From Sporodiniella umbellata (lineage: Eukaryota; Mucoromycota; Mucoromycetes; Mucorales; Rhizopodaceae), in the NCBI GenBank assembly GCA_025677835.1, contig JAIXMR010000045.1, positions 1 to 64,000 of the forward strand: DNA of 64,000 nt. Direction: 5' to 3'. This document shows positions 20,534 to 31,226 of this stretch, piece by piece. Below the pieces are notes generated by a model that saw only the letters and a list, made by a program, of their open reading frames with translations, had not been told where the DNA came from and did no database searches. How positions within the stretch are numbered: the first letter of the stretch is position 1; the number at the start of each line of letters is the position of its first letter. The translations under genes and the position numbers were made by a program.

Positions 20534-22373
20534 TTTTTTTTCTTTTTTTTGGCGAAAGTTTCAGGAGCCCTGAAATCTCTATTCAAGAAGCTTATAGAAT
20601 ACTCGATAAAAAAAAAAAAAAAAGTAAAAACAGTGGATGAATACTTTAATTTCAGATAATGAACAAAGATCAAAAAATCTTGTTGACATTGAAATAGCGT
20701 CCAATGACATTTAAAAATGCAAAGAAGTTTCAAGATATTCTAGATTTCTTGTAAAAAAAAAAAAAATAATCTTTTTCTATTTCCATACAAAGAAATTCTT
20801 ATGTTCAAGCACATACAAAACAAAAAAAAGAGTATAGTCAGGCTACTAGTTACACGAAAAGTAATTAAAAGTGACAGAATAGTAAAGTTAGTAACTGCAA
20901 AATATATATATATATATATTGGCGGTTACAAAAAAAAATACAGATATCGGGTAATAAAAATATGACTGTCAAGACAAGGAAAGATATCTCATAATATTAT
21001 GGCGTTTCTAAATTTCTTATTTTAAAAATATTCTTATATCTCAATAAGCTTATATACCTTAGAATGCGTGGCATATTTCAAAAAAAAATTATATCTAGAA
21101 ATACCGATAAAATAAAAAAAGAAACAAGAAACCCAGCGTTTTGCAGTGACTGGACGGATCATAGTATTTCACAAAAAGAAAATGATTTTGTATAAAATCC
21201 AAGAAAAGAGGACATCAAAAAAATTGGGTCGTCTCTCAAGATTTTCTTCATCGAACAAAGCTGAGAAATACAGTCGATCCAGCTCTAAAGGGCAGTCGAA
21301 AACTCTAGAACAGTTTGTCGCAAAAGTACTTGTTGTTAGCAACTATTTTGTTGCTACTTGTAAGAAAATCTCGTTATAAATTTCTTGGCAACTTACAACT
21401 TTGCTTAATAGCTTACTTTTTCTTGTACTTCTACAAGACTAAGCTATTATAAAACGATATAAAGAAAGAAAGAAAGAAATACTTTATGTATCGATACTCT
21501 ATAAAGTGCAATTTGAATAAAACTCACTTAAAATATCGGTCTGGAAAAAAGTACGCTCATCTCTTCATGACAGAAAAATCATGTCCGATAGATTGTCATC
21601 TATTTTGAAACTATACGGTAATTCCAAGTAGTTATTTTTGAAAGAGGTAAATAATCACTTGAAGATACAAGTTTTTGTTACAAGATAACGTTAACTTCTC
21701 TCAGTTTCAATATGGAACTAAGGCGACTGAAAAACCTACTCGTATAAACTGGCACTGGAAGACAAAAAATGATTTGCAGAAAGAAAGGCCAGAGGTAAGT
21801 TGTCAATAATAAACGTGAGTTATTACTAAAGAGTTTTGATATTGAATATAACTCAGAAAACTCGATATGTTTTATTGTTTGCTAAATTATCGGTTTAAAT
21901 ACCTTTTCATCCTTCTCGAGGTCTCCAGTCGATTAAGTATCGATGTGACTAAAGTTGCTCATGCTTGTATTATAATTTGATTGTGTGGAAGAATCCGTTT
22001 CAAGAGACAAAACTAACGCTCAGTCTTGTATACCATTGTCCTTGAGGGAAGGTGTCTTTGTCAACTTTAGTAACCAGGTCAGCAAAATTATGGCGCATTT
22101 TTCTAAACTTCTGGCGAAATCTGGCAAGACGACATCAAAACAACTCTGGTTTCCGGATTCCAAACTCACCACATCACGTCACCTAGCACCTGCGCATAAT
22201 TTTCACCAAAATCATCCACTCATCTAATTTTACACTTCCGTCCTTTTTTATCTTACTTTCCTTAACACATACGACTTCAAATACAACAGATTCACCGCTG
22301 GTTCACCAGACTTCCTTAGAAGCATAGATTGAAATTCCGATAAGACGAGCTTATATCTAAACAAATCAACAGA
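20534..22373. other. Spacer with possible decayed exons
   Basis: AT-rich. Protein-like fragments occur on the plus strand: about 21707..21796 (FQYGTKATEKPTRINWHW..., ending at a GTAAGT) and about 21859..21981 (KLDMFYCLLNYRFKYLFILL...), plus a longer frame 21985..22227. They cannot be joined into one gene and look like remnants; no family recognised. (AT)n at about 20902..20920. Confidence 0.35.
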
Positions 22374-23576
22374 ATGTCTGATTCGATCAATTCGAAGTAT
22401 CGTTGTTTTTCGTCAGAACAATGAAAAGAGCTTTGTACCCATTTCAACGTTCTCAAAATGAAGCTCTTACCATCTGATAGCCTTATCAAGTCTACTTTGA
22501 GCATCGTATCGCATTTTTACAGCAAAGATGGCAGTGTAGACAGATCGTTGAAATATGTCAAGAATACCCTTGATACTGATCTTACTCTACGACAGCTCTT
22601 CTGTTTTACAGTGGCCAAACACTCTTTAAAACTAATCAAAGACTGCCGACCAATGCTAATACGTACTCCTGTTCTTGACTACACTGAGTCCGGTTATACA
22701 TGTATTGTCTGGTTCAGGTTGTTTAAAAAAATGTTTCCCCCTAGCAATGGTATAATCAGAATTTAGTCTGGCGAATCGATTTTTGATGTTAGCACAGCTA
22801 ACAAAAAAGAACTCTATCCTGATTGCAAGTATGTAAAAGGATTCAAAATCGACCTTCGGTTCGTCGTAGATGTTAATGGGAAAGAAATTGACCTTGCTGC
22901 TGCTGAAGTTGCTAAAGATGATAGCAAAAGTAAAACAATATCAGACCAAGGAAAGCTGACAAGAGAAGGCAAGGGCACCGTTGATAATTTGGTTGGTATC
23001 CTGTCCAATACCGATCAAAAGCCTCGCCGAGCATATCTCTTTCAAATTATTTCCAACGCTTGTATAGTGTCCACTCTGGATATCGCATGCAATGGACTGT
23101 ATGTGGCAGTTTCACAAACTCGTTTTGTTTTACCAAACAAGCCTGATGATTTCAATGACCTGAGTTCTTCTTTTGAATACCTACTTGAAATTAAGTCAGA
23201 GATGGAATCTTTAGGTCTAGAGCTCAGAAGTGTAATCAATAATGGCCATATGGGTACTGTGGAAAGTCTCGGTACTAGCCAGCTTCCCCATACGATTACG
23301 GAATATGTAAACTGGATTCGGCCCACATACTACACCCCTCCTGGAAACAATCGTTCTTATGCTCCTTCTTTGATTTTCGGTGGCCCCCCACCATCGATTC
23401 TAAATAAGTTGAAAAAAGCATATGAAGCAGACAGGGGGGAAAAGTATGAATATGATGGTGATTTTGACGAGTTTGGTTGGAAGCGGTTGAGCAATGGAAA
23501 ATACTACAACAGGTATCTCAAAGAAGTTGTAGATAGTCATCCTTTGATGAAGAAAAAAACAGCTGACAACGTTTAA
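22374..23576 (+). pseudogene. Decayed copy of an unrecognised (probably lineage-specific) protein
   Basis: One frame of 401 codons from the ATG at 22374 (MSDSINSKYRCFSSEQ) to the stop at 23576 is interrupted by only two stops, TGA 22422..22424 and TAG 22764..22766; reading resumes in the same frame each time. Neither stop sits in a plausible GT-AG intron. Blocks seen: NVLKMKLLPSD, ESGYTCIVWFRLFKKMFPPS, LYPDCKYVKGFKIDLRFVVD, KLTREGKGTVDNLVGIL, WIRPTYYTPPGNNRSYAPSL, IFGGPPPSILNKLKKAYEAD and DEFGWKRLSNGKYYN. The overall look resembles a repeated hypothetical-protein family I associate with Mucorales genomes, but I cannot confirm that here, and no function is known to me. A shorter functional product from the ATG at 22458, or readthrough, cannot be excluded. 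Confidence 0.6.
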
Positions 23577-24359
23577 AAGTCTCTTATTTTTATTTATTTT
23601 ATCTAATATGTATATAAAGTCTATACAGTTTTTCTTTACTTTCAGTAATTAAAACCATTTAGCGTATGTTCTTTAACACAATCATTGGATGATTACTACA
23701 TGGGATATGCAAAAATTGAATTGATCAGACTGACTAGCAAATATATACAGACTCTCCATTTGTGATAGCCTCTTGTAACTCAATGTCACGACATCAATAT
23801 AATACATGTATTCCTTATGAAAGATGTCTATTCATTTAAGTACTCAGTATTAATTTCTACCACCCCTTACTTATTATCTATACTGATGCAATATTTACAA
23901 CAAGTATAAATACTCGATTATTTTATTAATAAAACATCAGTCAACTATCAACCAAGTATATTCCTTTTAGAATGTTCGTCTATTCTTCTCTCTTCCTCTT
24001 ATACTGATAGCTCGTCTCGTTCTTGCTTACCGCTTTATTTGTAAGGCCCAATGTCCTGAAGTAAAAAAACAAGTCTTTAATATCACACCTCTCTCTCTCT
24101 CTCTCTCTCAGTCGTGTTTATCCAAGCTTCTGTTCCTTTCCGGTTCCTCTTCTTCCTGTCTACTTGAACAACCGACTCTTAACACTAATTAGATATCAAC
24201 TGTAGTTCTTTTCTTCTAAAATATGAGAATATCTTTTGAAATCATGCAAAGAATCTGAAATAAGCTAAATATTCGAATCTTAGATACACTTCGAAGCTCT
24301 TACATACACTTTTATTTTCTTAATATCTTTAAATTGTGGTGTCCTGTATCTTGGATTTA
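23577..24359. other. Spacer, no gene
   Basis: AT-rich with AATAAA-like signals after the pseudogene and a (CT)n run at about 24089..24109. Nothing coding supported. Confidence 0.55.
24089..24109. repeat. (CT)n microsatellite
   Basis: CT dinucleotide run of about 21 nt in the spacer. Confidence 0.9.
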
Positions 24360-25020
24360 ATGCTTGTAATTAGAAACGTTTTTAAAAAGACCTTGAAAAG
24401 GAGGACTGTCGATTTTGGACTCTTCAAGGTAATATATGGCACCATAACTACGATGGCTACCACCTCTGACGATGCCAGTGACAGAAAGAAAGCATTATAC
24501 ATCTCTCGCATTTAGCTTCTTGAACAACTAGATTAGCCGACTGGTCAAGTCATTTTCACCGATGCTTCCCCGGGAAATACTGAGCTCGACAGTATTAAAA
24601 ACTTTCAGTCTCTAATGAGAGCTCTAGACCAAATCGCCTGTGAAGTGGGCTTAGACAATCTCACTACAAGCATTACGGAAGAACTACCTTTAACATGTAT
24701 TTGTCTTAATCTGACATCAACAAAAGCCTTTCATACTGACGAAACCTATATAGCAAGGATGTTTATAGCTTTGATGTGACCATAGGTAAAGTGGGCCCTC
24801 GTATACGCTTTCTTTCCCCAAATCAAAAAGTGACGACAGACATTTTCCAGGCATCAGTTTTTTTTTTTTTTTTACGGACGACTTCACCAAGTCAAGACCC
24901 GACTTTGATTCTATACTTCCAAAAAAAAAAAAAAAAAAAAAAAACTCTGTTAAAGAAAACAACAAAAAGGACATGTTGTTTCGGCCATTGAAATATTATC
25001 AGGTATGACAGGGCGATCAT
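24360..25020 (+). other. Possible multi-exon gene, unresolved and probably decayed
   Basis: A first exon 24360..24428 (ATG; MLVIRNVFKKTLKRRTVDFG...) with donor GTAATA joins in phase 0 to an acceptor at 24536 and a frame reading GQVIFTDASPGNTELDSIKN and LMRALDQIACEVGLDNL. Further coding-like pieces follow in other frames: SFDVTIGKVGPRIRFLSPNQ (about 24767), DDFTKSRPDFDSILP (about 24882) and ENNKKDMLFRPLKYYQ (about 24955). I could not join them with canonical introns; a 16-nt T run and a 26-nt A run sit between them. No family recognised. Confidence 0.3.
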
Positions 25021-25115
25021 TTAAGGCTATGCCTGTTTTCAAACTGCATTGCACGATATCTATTTGCTGCATAGACTAAAAAAAAAAAAAGGGGGGGGTC
25101 CTATTTTATTGCTTT

Positions 25116-25780
25116 TTATAGAGTCTTTCTTTGAATTGGCTTTTGAATATCTGGGTTGTCCAACAAATCTTGAATAGCCAAAAGAAGCTATTGTTTTGTA
25201 CTCGTGTTTAATGTTGTTCAAATTGGGTAATCATGTTACCTGAGTCAGAGTGATGATAGGCTTCCAGTCCTCTTCCTCTTTCAATAGGGGTAACTCAATA
25301 GCGCCTGAGGGATATACGCTAGGGTGAAACAGAGGAGTGATAAATCTACCTAATAATCATGAGTATAAACTACGTCAAAAAAAACGAACTTGAACCCATT
25401 TACAAACGGGAGGTCTACTTGGATATTCTAAAGGTATGGTTTATTTCACCGAGCAAAAAAAAAAAAAAAAAAAAAAAAAACTAGTTACCTTTCGGGAATT
25501 GCACGATTAATTCGTAAACACTGTTTTCCCATAACGTCTGTTTATTTGATAAGCATATTCCAAGATTTTATTTATTTACATTCTTTTTCCCGGGAATACC
25601 ACAGACCCAGTTGAATAAATCCAATGAGTTGTCCTGTTTCTTTTCAGGTCGAGCCCAAAAACCCTGGGTGGTACAGAGTAAAAAGAAAGGCGTACTTTTA
25701 TATCAACCTACATGTGGATGCTCTTTTCTCCATTGTCTTCTTTCCTCTTCAATTCTTTTCCACGCAATGCCCGCGTTCAT
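25116..25780 (-). CDS. Ubc9-like pseudo-E2 (catalytic cysteine missing)
   Basis: Six exons, all GT-AG and phase-consistent: 25780..25712, 25663..25580, 25537..25489, 25427..25404, 25349..25240, 25187..25116; 135 residues. Homology to the SUMO-conjugating enzyme Ubc9 is clear end to end: [56 protein letters not shown] and [13 protein letters not shown]...[14 protein letters not shown]. Two catalytic features are lost: the active-site Cys (human Ubc9 YPSGTVCLSIL) is Glu94 in [11 protein letters not shown], and the E2 HPN motif is HPS (Ser86). The last about 25 residues of Ubc9 (C-terminal helix) are absent; a stop after QRKTL is followed by an AATAAA signal. Ubc9 charges SUMO on that Cys, so this protein cannot act as a normal E2; a UEV-like binding role is possible. 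The exons are too short to stand out as long open frames. Confidence 0.85.
25453..25480. repeat. Poly(A) tract in intron 3 of the pseudo-E2 gene
   Basis: About 26-28 A on the plus strand (T run in the sense strand) inside the intron 25428..25488. Confidence 0.85.
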
Positions 25781-26638
25781 TTCTTTGTGAGAGAATGAAA
25801 AAGAAAAAAGTGATAGACGCCTTTATTTTCTTATATAAAAAGCAGGAATTGTTGTTATCAGTAAAGATGTGCTAATTATATAAAAAAAAAAAAAGCCAAG
25901 CTAACAAACATTTCAAATGTAACCTCAATTTTCTTTTTAAGAAGTATTAAACATAATTGGTAAAAAGCCCAAAAAAAAAAAAAAAAATTCAAAGCACACA
26001 AAACTCTAAGCATCGCTTGGGGAACTTTCTTTTACAGAGCATTTTCTTTAATAACTCTTGATTCAAAAGCTTTTTTTTTTTTTTGCTGAGGAGCTCAGGA
26101 CATTCGAGCCTTAAAAAAAAAAAAAAGACGCTTGTAACACAATGATGAAACAATCAAAGACGATTGGCAAAACACGCCTCGCTATCGCCCGATCTCCCCC
26201 CTTTCACTAACAATTTTTTTTTTTTTTTGGGACAAATTTCTCTTGCTGCTAATCTATCGAAAGACAAAAAAAAAGCTTGATAAACAACAGCCATGTATGT
26301 ATGACATGCTGCCTGTTTTAGATCAATGACATCGTTACCAAAGATATAAGGAACTTTGTGTACCTTGGGTAGCATATGAGATTAAACAGTGAGTTTTTTG
26401 ATCTATGAAAATACAATGGATAATTTATATATCCGGGGGGTTTTTTTATTGGGAGTACATAGGAAGCTTAGTCAAGGGTGAAACATAGAAAGAGAATGTA
26501 AGTGAGTGTATATATATATATACATAGGAAGTATGCGCTATATGTAAGTAGTAAGAGAGAGAGAGAGAGAGAGAGATGGCTTTGTATGTAAATAGAAAAG
26601 AAAGTGAGAAATGAATATACAGAAAATCCTAATGTGGT
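25781..26638. other. Spacer between pseudo-E2 and velvet genes
   Basis: Holds several A/T runs and a (GA)n run (about 26553..26575). On the minus strand an ATG at 26375, 60-70 nt after a TATATAAA-like box, opens MLPKVHKVPYIFGNDVIDLK... for about 35 codons before a T/A-rich stretch; it may be the first exon of a small gene, but no continuation or family could be supported. Confidence 0.4.
26553..26575. repeat. (GA)n microsatellite
   Basis: GA dinucleotide run about 60-90 nt beyond the velvet gene stop codon (downstream side). Confidence 0.85.
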
Positions 26639-27948
26639 CTAATAACGAGACCTTATTAAACATTCAGATAGAACTGGGGGAGGTAAAATAAGGGAATGTT
26701 GTGTGTCGTTATTCATGATGGCACGCAGGGGGGGCAATCGTATTCCCCAATGGTCTTTATGGTCTACCATCGGTGGTGTGGGGAGTCTTGTTGGGTAATA
26801 TGCAGGGGAGTCATCGTGGTGTCGAGATTTATGGTAATCTTCTTCCACCGAGAGAGGAGGGGAAATCGCTTGGTAAGGGTCTGTGCTGGCTGTGGCCTGC
26901 CATCTGCCAAAATAAACATCGGGTGCATGGGTGGTGGTATGGGCGTATGAAAAGGTCTTTGTGGTTTCGTAGCGTTTTGTGGAGTATTTTTTGGTGGGAG
27001 TAGAGAGTACTGCCTTTCGTTTTCGCCTAGCGTTAAAACGTTTTAGTCAACATGATATGGACTAGGCTAGAAGAATACTTACGACTGAATACGATGCTCT
27101 TTTCTTATTCTCATCTTAACCCCTTGATCAGAAAAGGTGCGTGATAAGAAGGTGGCCTCTACCGGACCTGGAAAACGTTTGGGTACATAGACTGTGAACG
27201 AGCTAGAATAATTAATGTTGCGGTTCTGAACTTGGCCACTAAAAAAAAAAAAAAGTCAGTTTCTGGTTCCTGTAGTCCAGAAAAACTTACTCTACTATCT
27301 CAAAAAGGCTGAATTGTAATCTGAATCTCCCTTCTTTTTTCACTGCTAGGTCGCCAAATACAAAGAAGCCACCATCTTTTTTTTTTTTTTTTAGTAAGTT
27401 TTGTTGGATTTGAAATATAAAAGGTTTACCCGAATTATCAATGTCACGTAAACGATGTAGAGAAGATACCGTCGTGCCAGACAAGTAATCTTGTGTAGGC
27501 TGTAGCAGAATGTGTGGTTCTTCTTCGGACACTAGATTGGCCACCATAAAATAAAATGGGCTCTGAAGACATTTTCTATTAAAAAAAAAAAAAATTTTAA
27601 GCGTGCTTTTTTTTTTTTTGGTAAATTAATTTACTTTGATTCTTCTTCAGTGGCGTTTTCCCAATAGAGTTGCAAGATAGGTGGTGGTTCTATAGGGCGT
27701 CTATCTATAGAGAGACGAGTGAATAAGAACCAAAGGCGGCGTTCTTTAGCGTTTACCTCTTTCGTTTACTAAGCTCACTTTGGCCCTTTGGGGCTGCTGC
27801 CTAATTGTTATATTGTAGTCTCTATTTCAAAAAGGGAGTGTTAAAGATGGAGGGGGGTTTATTTTTTTCTTAGTTACATTCGACTGGAAATATCAGCGAT
27901 AGAGCTATCGATAAATCTATAGGTGCAGCTTGTTGAGAAATTGTTCAT
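26639..27948 (-). CDS. Velvet-domain transcription regulator
   Basis: 326 residues, seven exons: 27948..27878, 27821..27757, 27704..27635, 27575..27430, 27375..27291, 27238..27083, 27026..26639, phases consistent. The velvet domain (about 24-210) shows its ordered blocks: [126 protein letters not shown] and [17 protein letters not shown] basic cluster SRKRKAV right after the domain is a likely nuclear signal, followed by a Pro/His/Tyr-rich tail. Velvet proteins (VosA, VelB, VelC) are NF-kB-like DNA-binding regulators of spores and development. Subtype not assigned. The acceptor before DGGFF follows a 16-nt A run. Confidence 0.9.
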
Positions 27949-30619
27949 TGTAAGGAATATGCTGATTTAGAGAAAAAAGAGAAAAGAAAAAGGATTCTGT
28001 TTGAACATGGACTTTGTACACACTTTTTGTATTTTTATTTTAGGGCTCTTTTATAAGCACGGTTGCTGAGATTTAACTGCTCGTGAATTGTTTGAGAGGT
28101 TGCATGCGATGATTTTTCCATTTGGGGAGAAATTATTTACATTTGGTTTCCACTAATTTTACTTTAAATAGCAATTGCCAAGACTTTTTTTTCAAGCTGT
28201 ACTTTATTACGACAACTGAGGCATATACTCAAGATAAATACTCTCTTTTTGTGGTGACAAAGAAAGATGCAGCTCCCCCAAAATAGCCCTGTTTGCCAAG
28301 AGAGCGTATCTGTTAATTAAAAAGTCGTTTTTGGGCTCAAAGTAACACACAGCAAGTTATTTTTATTCCTTTTAAATGCTTTACTTGGTTAAATTTTCCC
28401 TTTAAAGAATTTATTTTTATAAAAAAAATGTGAATTATTGATACCGACGCGATAATCGTGCCTTGCTACTCTGTCTGAGCCATCCTTAATTTGTGTCTTT
28501 CGGGCTACTCAGGTGAACACTCTTTTGGTCCCTGGAAAAACCTTTTCACTGTTCCGATAGGTTTTAGCTTACAATAAACAACTTTTTAGTGTGTTTTCTA
28601 ACCGTTTGAATACAAGTCTTCATCTATAGCCTTTGTAACCAGCCATTCGTTGGCTCTTTCTTTTTTTCGGAAAATGGCTGACAAACTAAACGTCACTTTA
28701 ACAATAGGCATACAAAGGTTTTACCAAAAAAGGCAATCCAAAGAATAAATACACCCCTCTCTACAAGTGGCGTATACTGGGAATTATAAACACTGTCAAG
28801 AAAGACTATCAACACTAAACAAAGCTTTCAAAAAAAAAAAAAAAAAAGGGGAGGGGGGAAGGGGAAACTTTAACCAATGAAGCTTTCTAATCTCTAGTCA
28901 TAGAGGTTCATTCTATAAACGATACAAAATTTCAAAAGGTATAGAACTCAGTAAGGTTGTTCCGGTTAGCCTAGCCTTGGTTCCTTAGGGTAAAGGTTCA
29001 GTGACGTGGGGGAGGCAGAAAGAATACAGATGTCGCTCAAGCTGAGTAGAGCCATTGATGTTGACAATAATAACAATCAGAGGAATATAACATAGATCAT
29101 GCGCTTCATGCACCATAAATACTAGCAATTGCAACACCCTCAATTTTTGTTACATTGACAAAAGACATTCAGAAATGAAAAAAAAAATAGTAGAAAAAAG
29201 ACGTTTGCTTTTCAGTTTTGAAAAACATGCAGACTAGAGTAGAAATACAACTTTATCCTAGAAACTCCACTATGTGTCTATAGAATACATCCCTTTCTAT
29301 TAGGAGACGATAAGGAGTGTTGGAAAAACAAACAACCTGAGTCGATTGAAGCGGTATCACCCTCGAAACTTTTTACATTACTGCCTATCTACAAGAAAAA
29401 AAAAACTTCAGCTAGTATAAGGAACTAAGCTTGTATTCTATATCAACAAACAGAGTGTGCTTATTAGAGCAAATACCATCTGCGTCGACTTTGCCTCATC
29501 AGTATTGGTTTTAACTGCACACGTAGTTAAAAAAAAAAAAAAAAAAAACAACGGGTCAATGAAACTGTCACCCTTTTTTTTTCAGAGGCCTTGGGAAGCA
29601 GATAATGGCTGTACCTATTCTTTCTCTTTAATAAAACCCAAAACTAAGAGTTTATCTAGTATTTTTTTTTTTTTTTTTTTTTTACCGAGAGGGCATCTTC
29701 ATATCTCAATTACTTTGGTAGAGCTATTAAAACGATGTTTGAAAGTCACTGTAGACATGAGCTCGTCGTTATAGGTCTTTTTGTTCTTTAGTATACCTAG
29801 TCTTATAAATACGTATTTGCAATTCTTGGTCTTTGACATGCTCAAAGAGGCAGATGCCCTCAAAGAACGTCTTATGACATTCAACACAGCCTGCTTCCTT
29901 TACCATAGTCTTAAAAAAAAATAAAGTATGGGTAGCGGTAATAAACCATTGTTTTCCCTACATATGATATTGTTGGCCATAGACTTTGACTGTATAGACA
30001 TCCTTTCCTGATGTAACCAAGTAGAGCTGTATTCCCAGTTACTCATTACGACATAGGATCGAGTTATTTTAAATATACTGTCAAATAAGTGCCTTGTTTA
30101 AGAGCGATAGCTGTCAAAAAAACAAAAAAAACAAAAACTTTGCCTCAAAGTAGCCTAGAAAGAGGGTCATAAGGTCTCTTGCCCAAAGAAAAGTAAATGC
30201 ATACGTTTTTTGTATTCACATTGGGTGATTAATACGAGGGAGCCTGCCTCCTAAGACGATCACGTGCATCGAACGTCAAATAATGCGACTACGTTTCTGC
30301 TGGCCAATAAGAAAGGCGATACAAGTCATTTACTACCAACAAAATTCCCAGTGGGTCTTAGACCGAACTTCTAACCAAAGCCCCCTTCTATAGACTTGTC
30401 TTTCTATGTTTTAAGTAACAAAAACAGATACATTAACGAGAGAAGTTTTCGGGGTATATAAGACTGACTTGGCCCTTGGTCGTATTAAGGGAAAACAAAT
30501 AAATACGTAGATTACATAAAGGGTGTGTGTGTGTGTTTGTAGAAAGATTCTTTTTATATATTTTTTTCTTTTTTTCTTTTCCTTTTTTTTTTTTTTTTTT
30601 TTTTTTTGCAAATAAACTA
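27949..30619. other. Large spacer (2.7 kb), no supported gene
   Basis: AT-rich with homopolymer runs (A17 about 28830, A18 about 29528, T20 about 29662, T23 about 30586). Short open frames around 29457..29774 have no motif. A CACGTG E-box lies at 30261..30266, about 350 nt upstream of MAF1. A short AGCCA/TGGCT hairpin at about 28643 has no recognised RNA context. I looked for a tRNA B-box and found none. Confidence 0.5.
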
Positions 30620-31226
30620 ATGAAATTTCTTGAAGTCAACTCGCTCGAGACAATTAATTCAGCCTTTCGTTGGGAAAGCCAAGAATGTATACTTACTGGC
30701 AGGGTTGAAGCCTATTCGTGTAAAAGTAGCACATGTTTTTCAAAGGAAGGCTAAATGAAAATGATAGGTAAATCAGCTGGGCTTGACAAAAAGTTGTTCA
30801 AAACGCTAGAAAACCGTTACAATATTCAGTTCTCAGAGTCTTTGGTGGAAGACATTAGGGCACCGTTTGGCTCTTTTTCGAAAACCACAGCTCGCAAGAC
30901 CTTTTTTTATCTATTGGCTACTTTAAACGCCGCTTTCCCAGACAATGATTTCGAAGATGTCAGGCCAGAGCAGTTTGTAAAGCTGCCTTCGTTTGATCTT
31001 GTCATGAACTCGATCAACAGTACATTATTCAACTTGGGAAATCCAGAGATTGTTAATCATTATAGGTTCTATCAACATACACACACTTGACTGTATACTA
31101 AAATGACTCACAAAAAGGTTATGGGATGTAATGCACGACATAATACAAATGAATGAGTGCGAAATATATACGTTTAGTCCAGACTTGGACGACGATCCTC
31201 AGAACGAAGAAGATGGTTATCTGTAA
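30620..31226 (+). CDS. MAF1: Maf1, repressor of RNA polymerase III
   Basis: 168 residues, exons 30620..30719, 30768..31065, 31118..31226. Start MKFLEVNSLETINSAF, then GRVEAYSCKSAGLDKK, where the donor is placed after the T of the Cys codon because only this gives the conserved SCKxAGxDK. Later blocks SKTTARKTFFYLLATLNAAF (box B), FVKLPSFDLVMNSIN and RLWDVMHDIIQMNECEIYTF ending in SPDLDDDP..EEDGYL. Maf1 is a nuclear/cytosolic phosphoprotein that binds Pol III in nutrient stress and silences tRNA genes. The protein is near the minimal size for the family: the acidic linker of longer homologues is short and the C-terminus stops soon after the DDDP motif, before the WSFNYFFYN block of the human protein. 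Confidence 0.88.

Noticed and set aside
22255..22266. TCCTTAAC string like a U12 branch site
   Set aside because: No RTATCCTT donor upstream within a plausible distance and no exons to join.
26154..26375. Minus-strand frame MLPKVHKVPYIFGNDVIDLK...
   Set aside because: Good start context and TATA-like box, but it runs into homopolymers and no continuation or family was found; only mentioned within the spacer entry.
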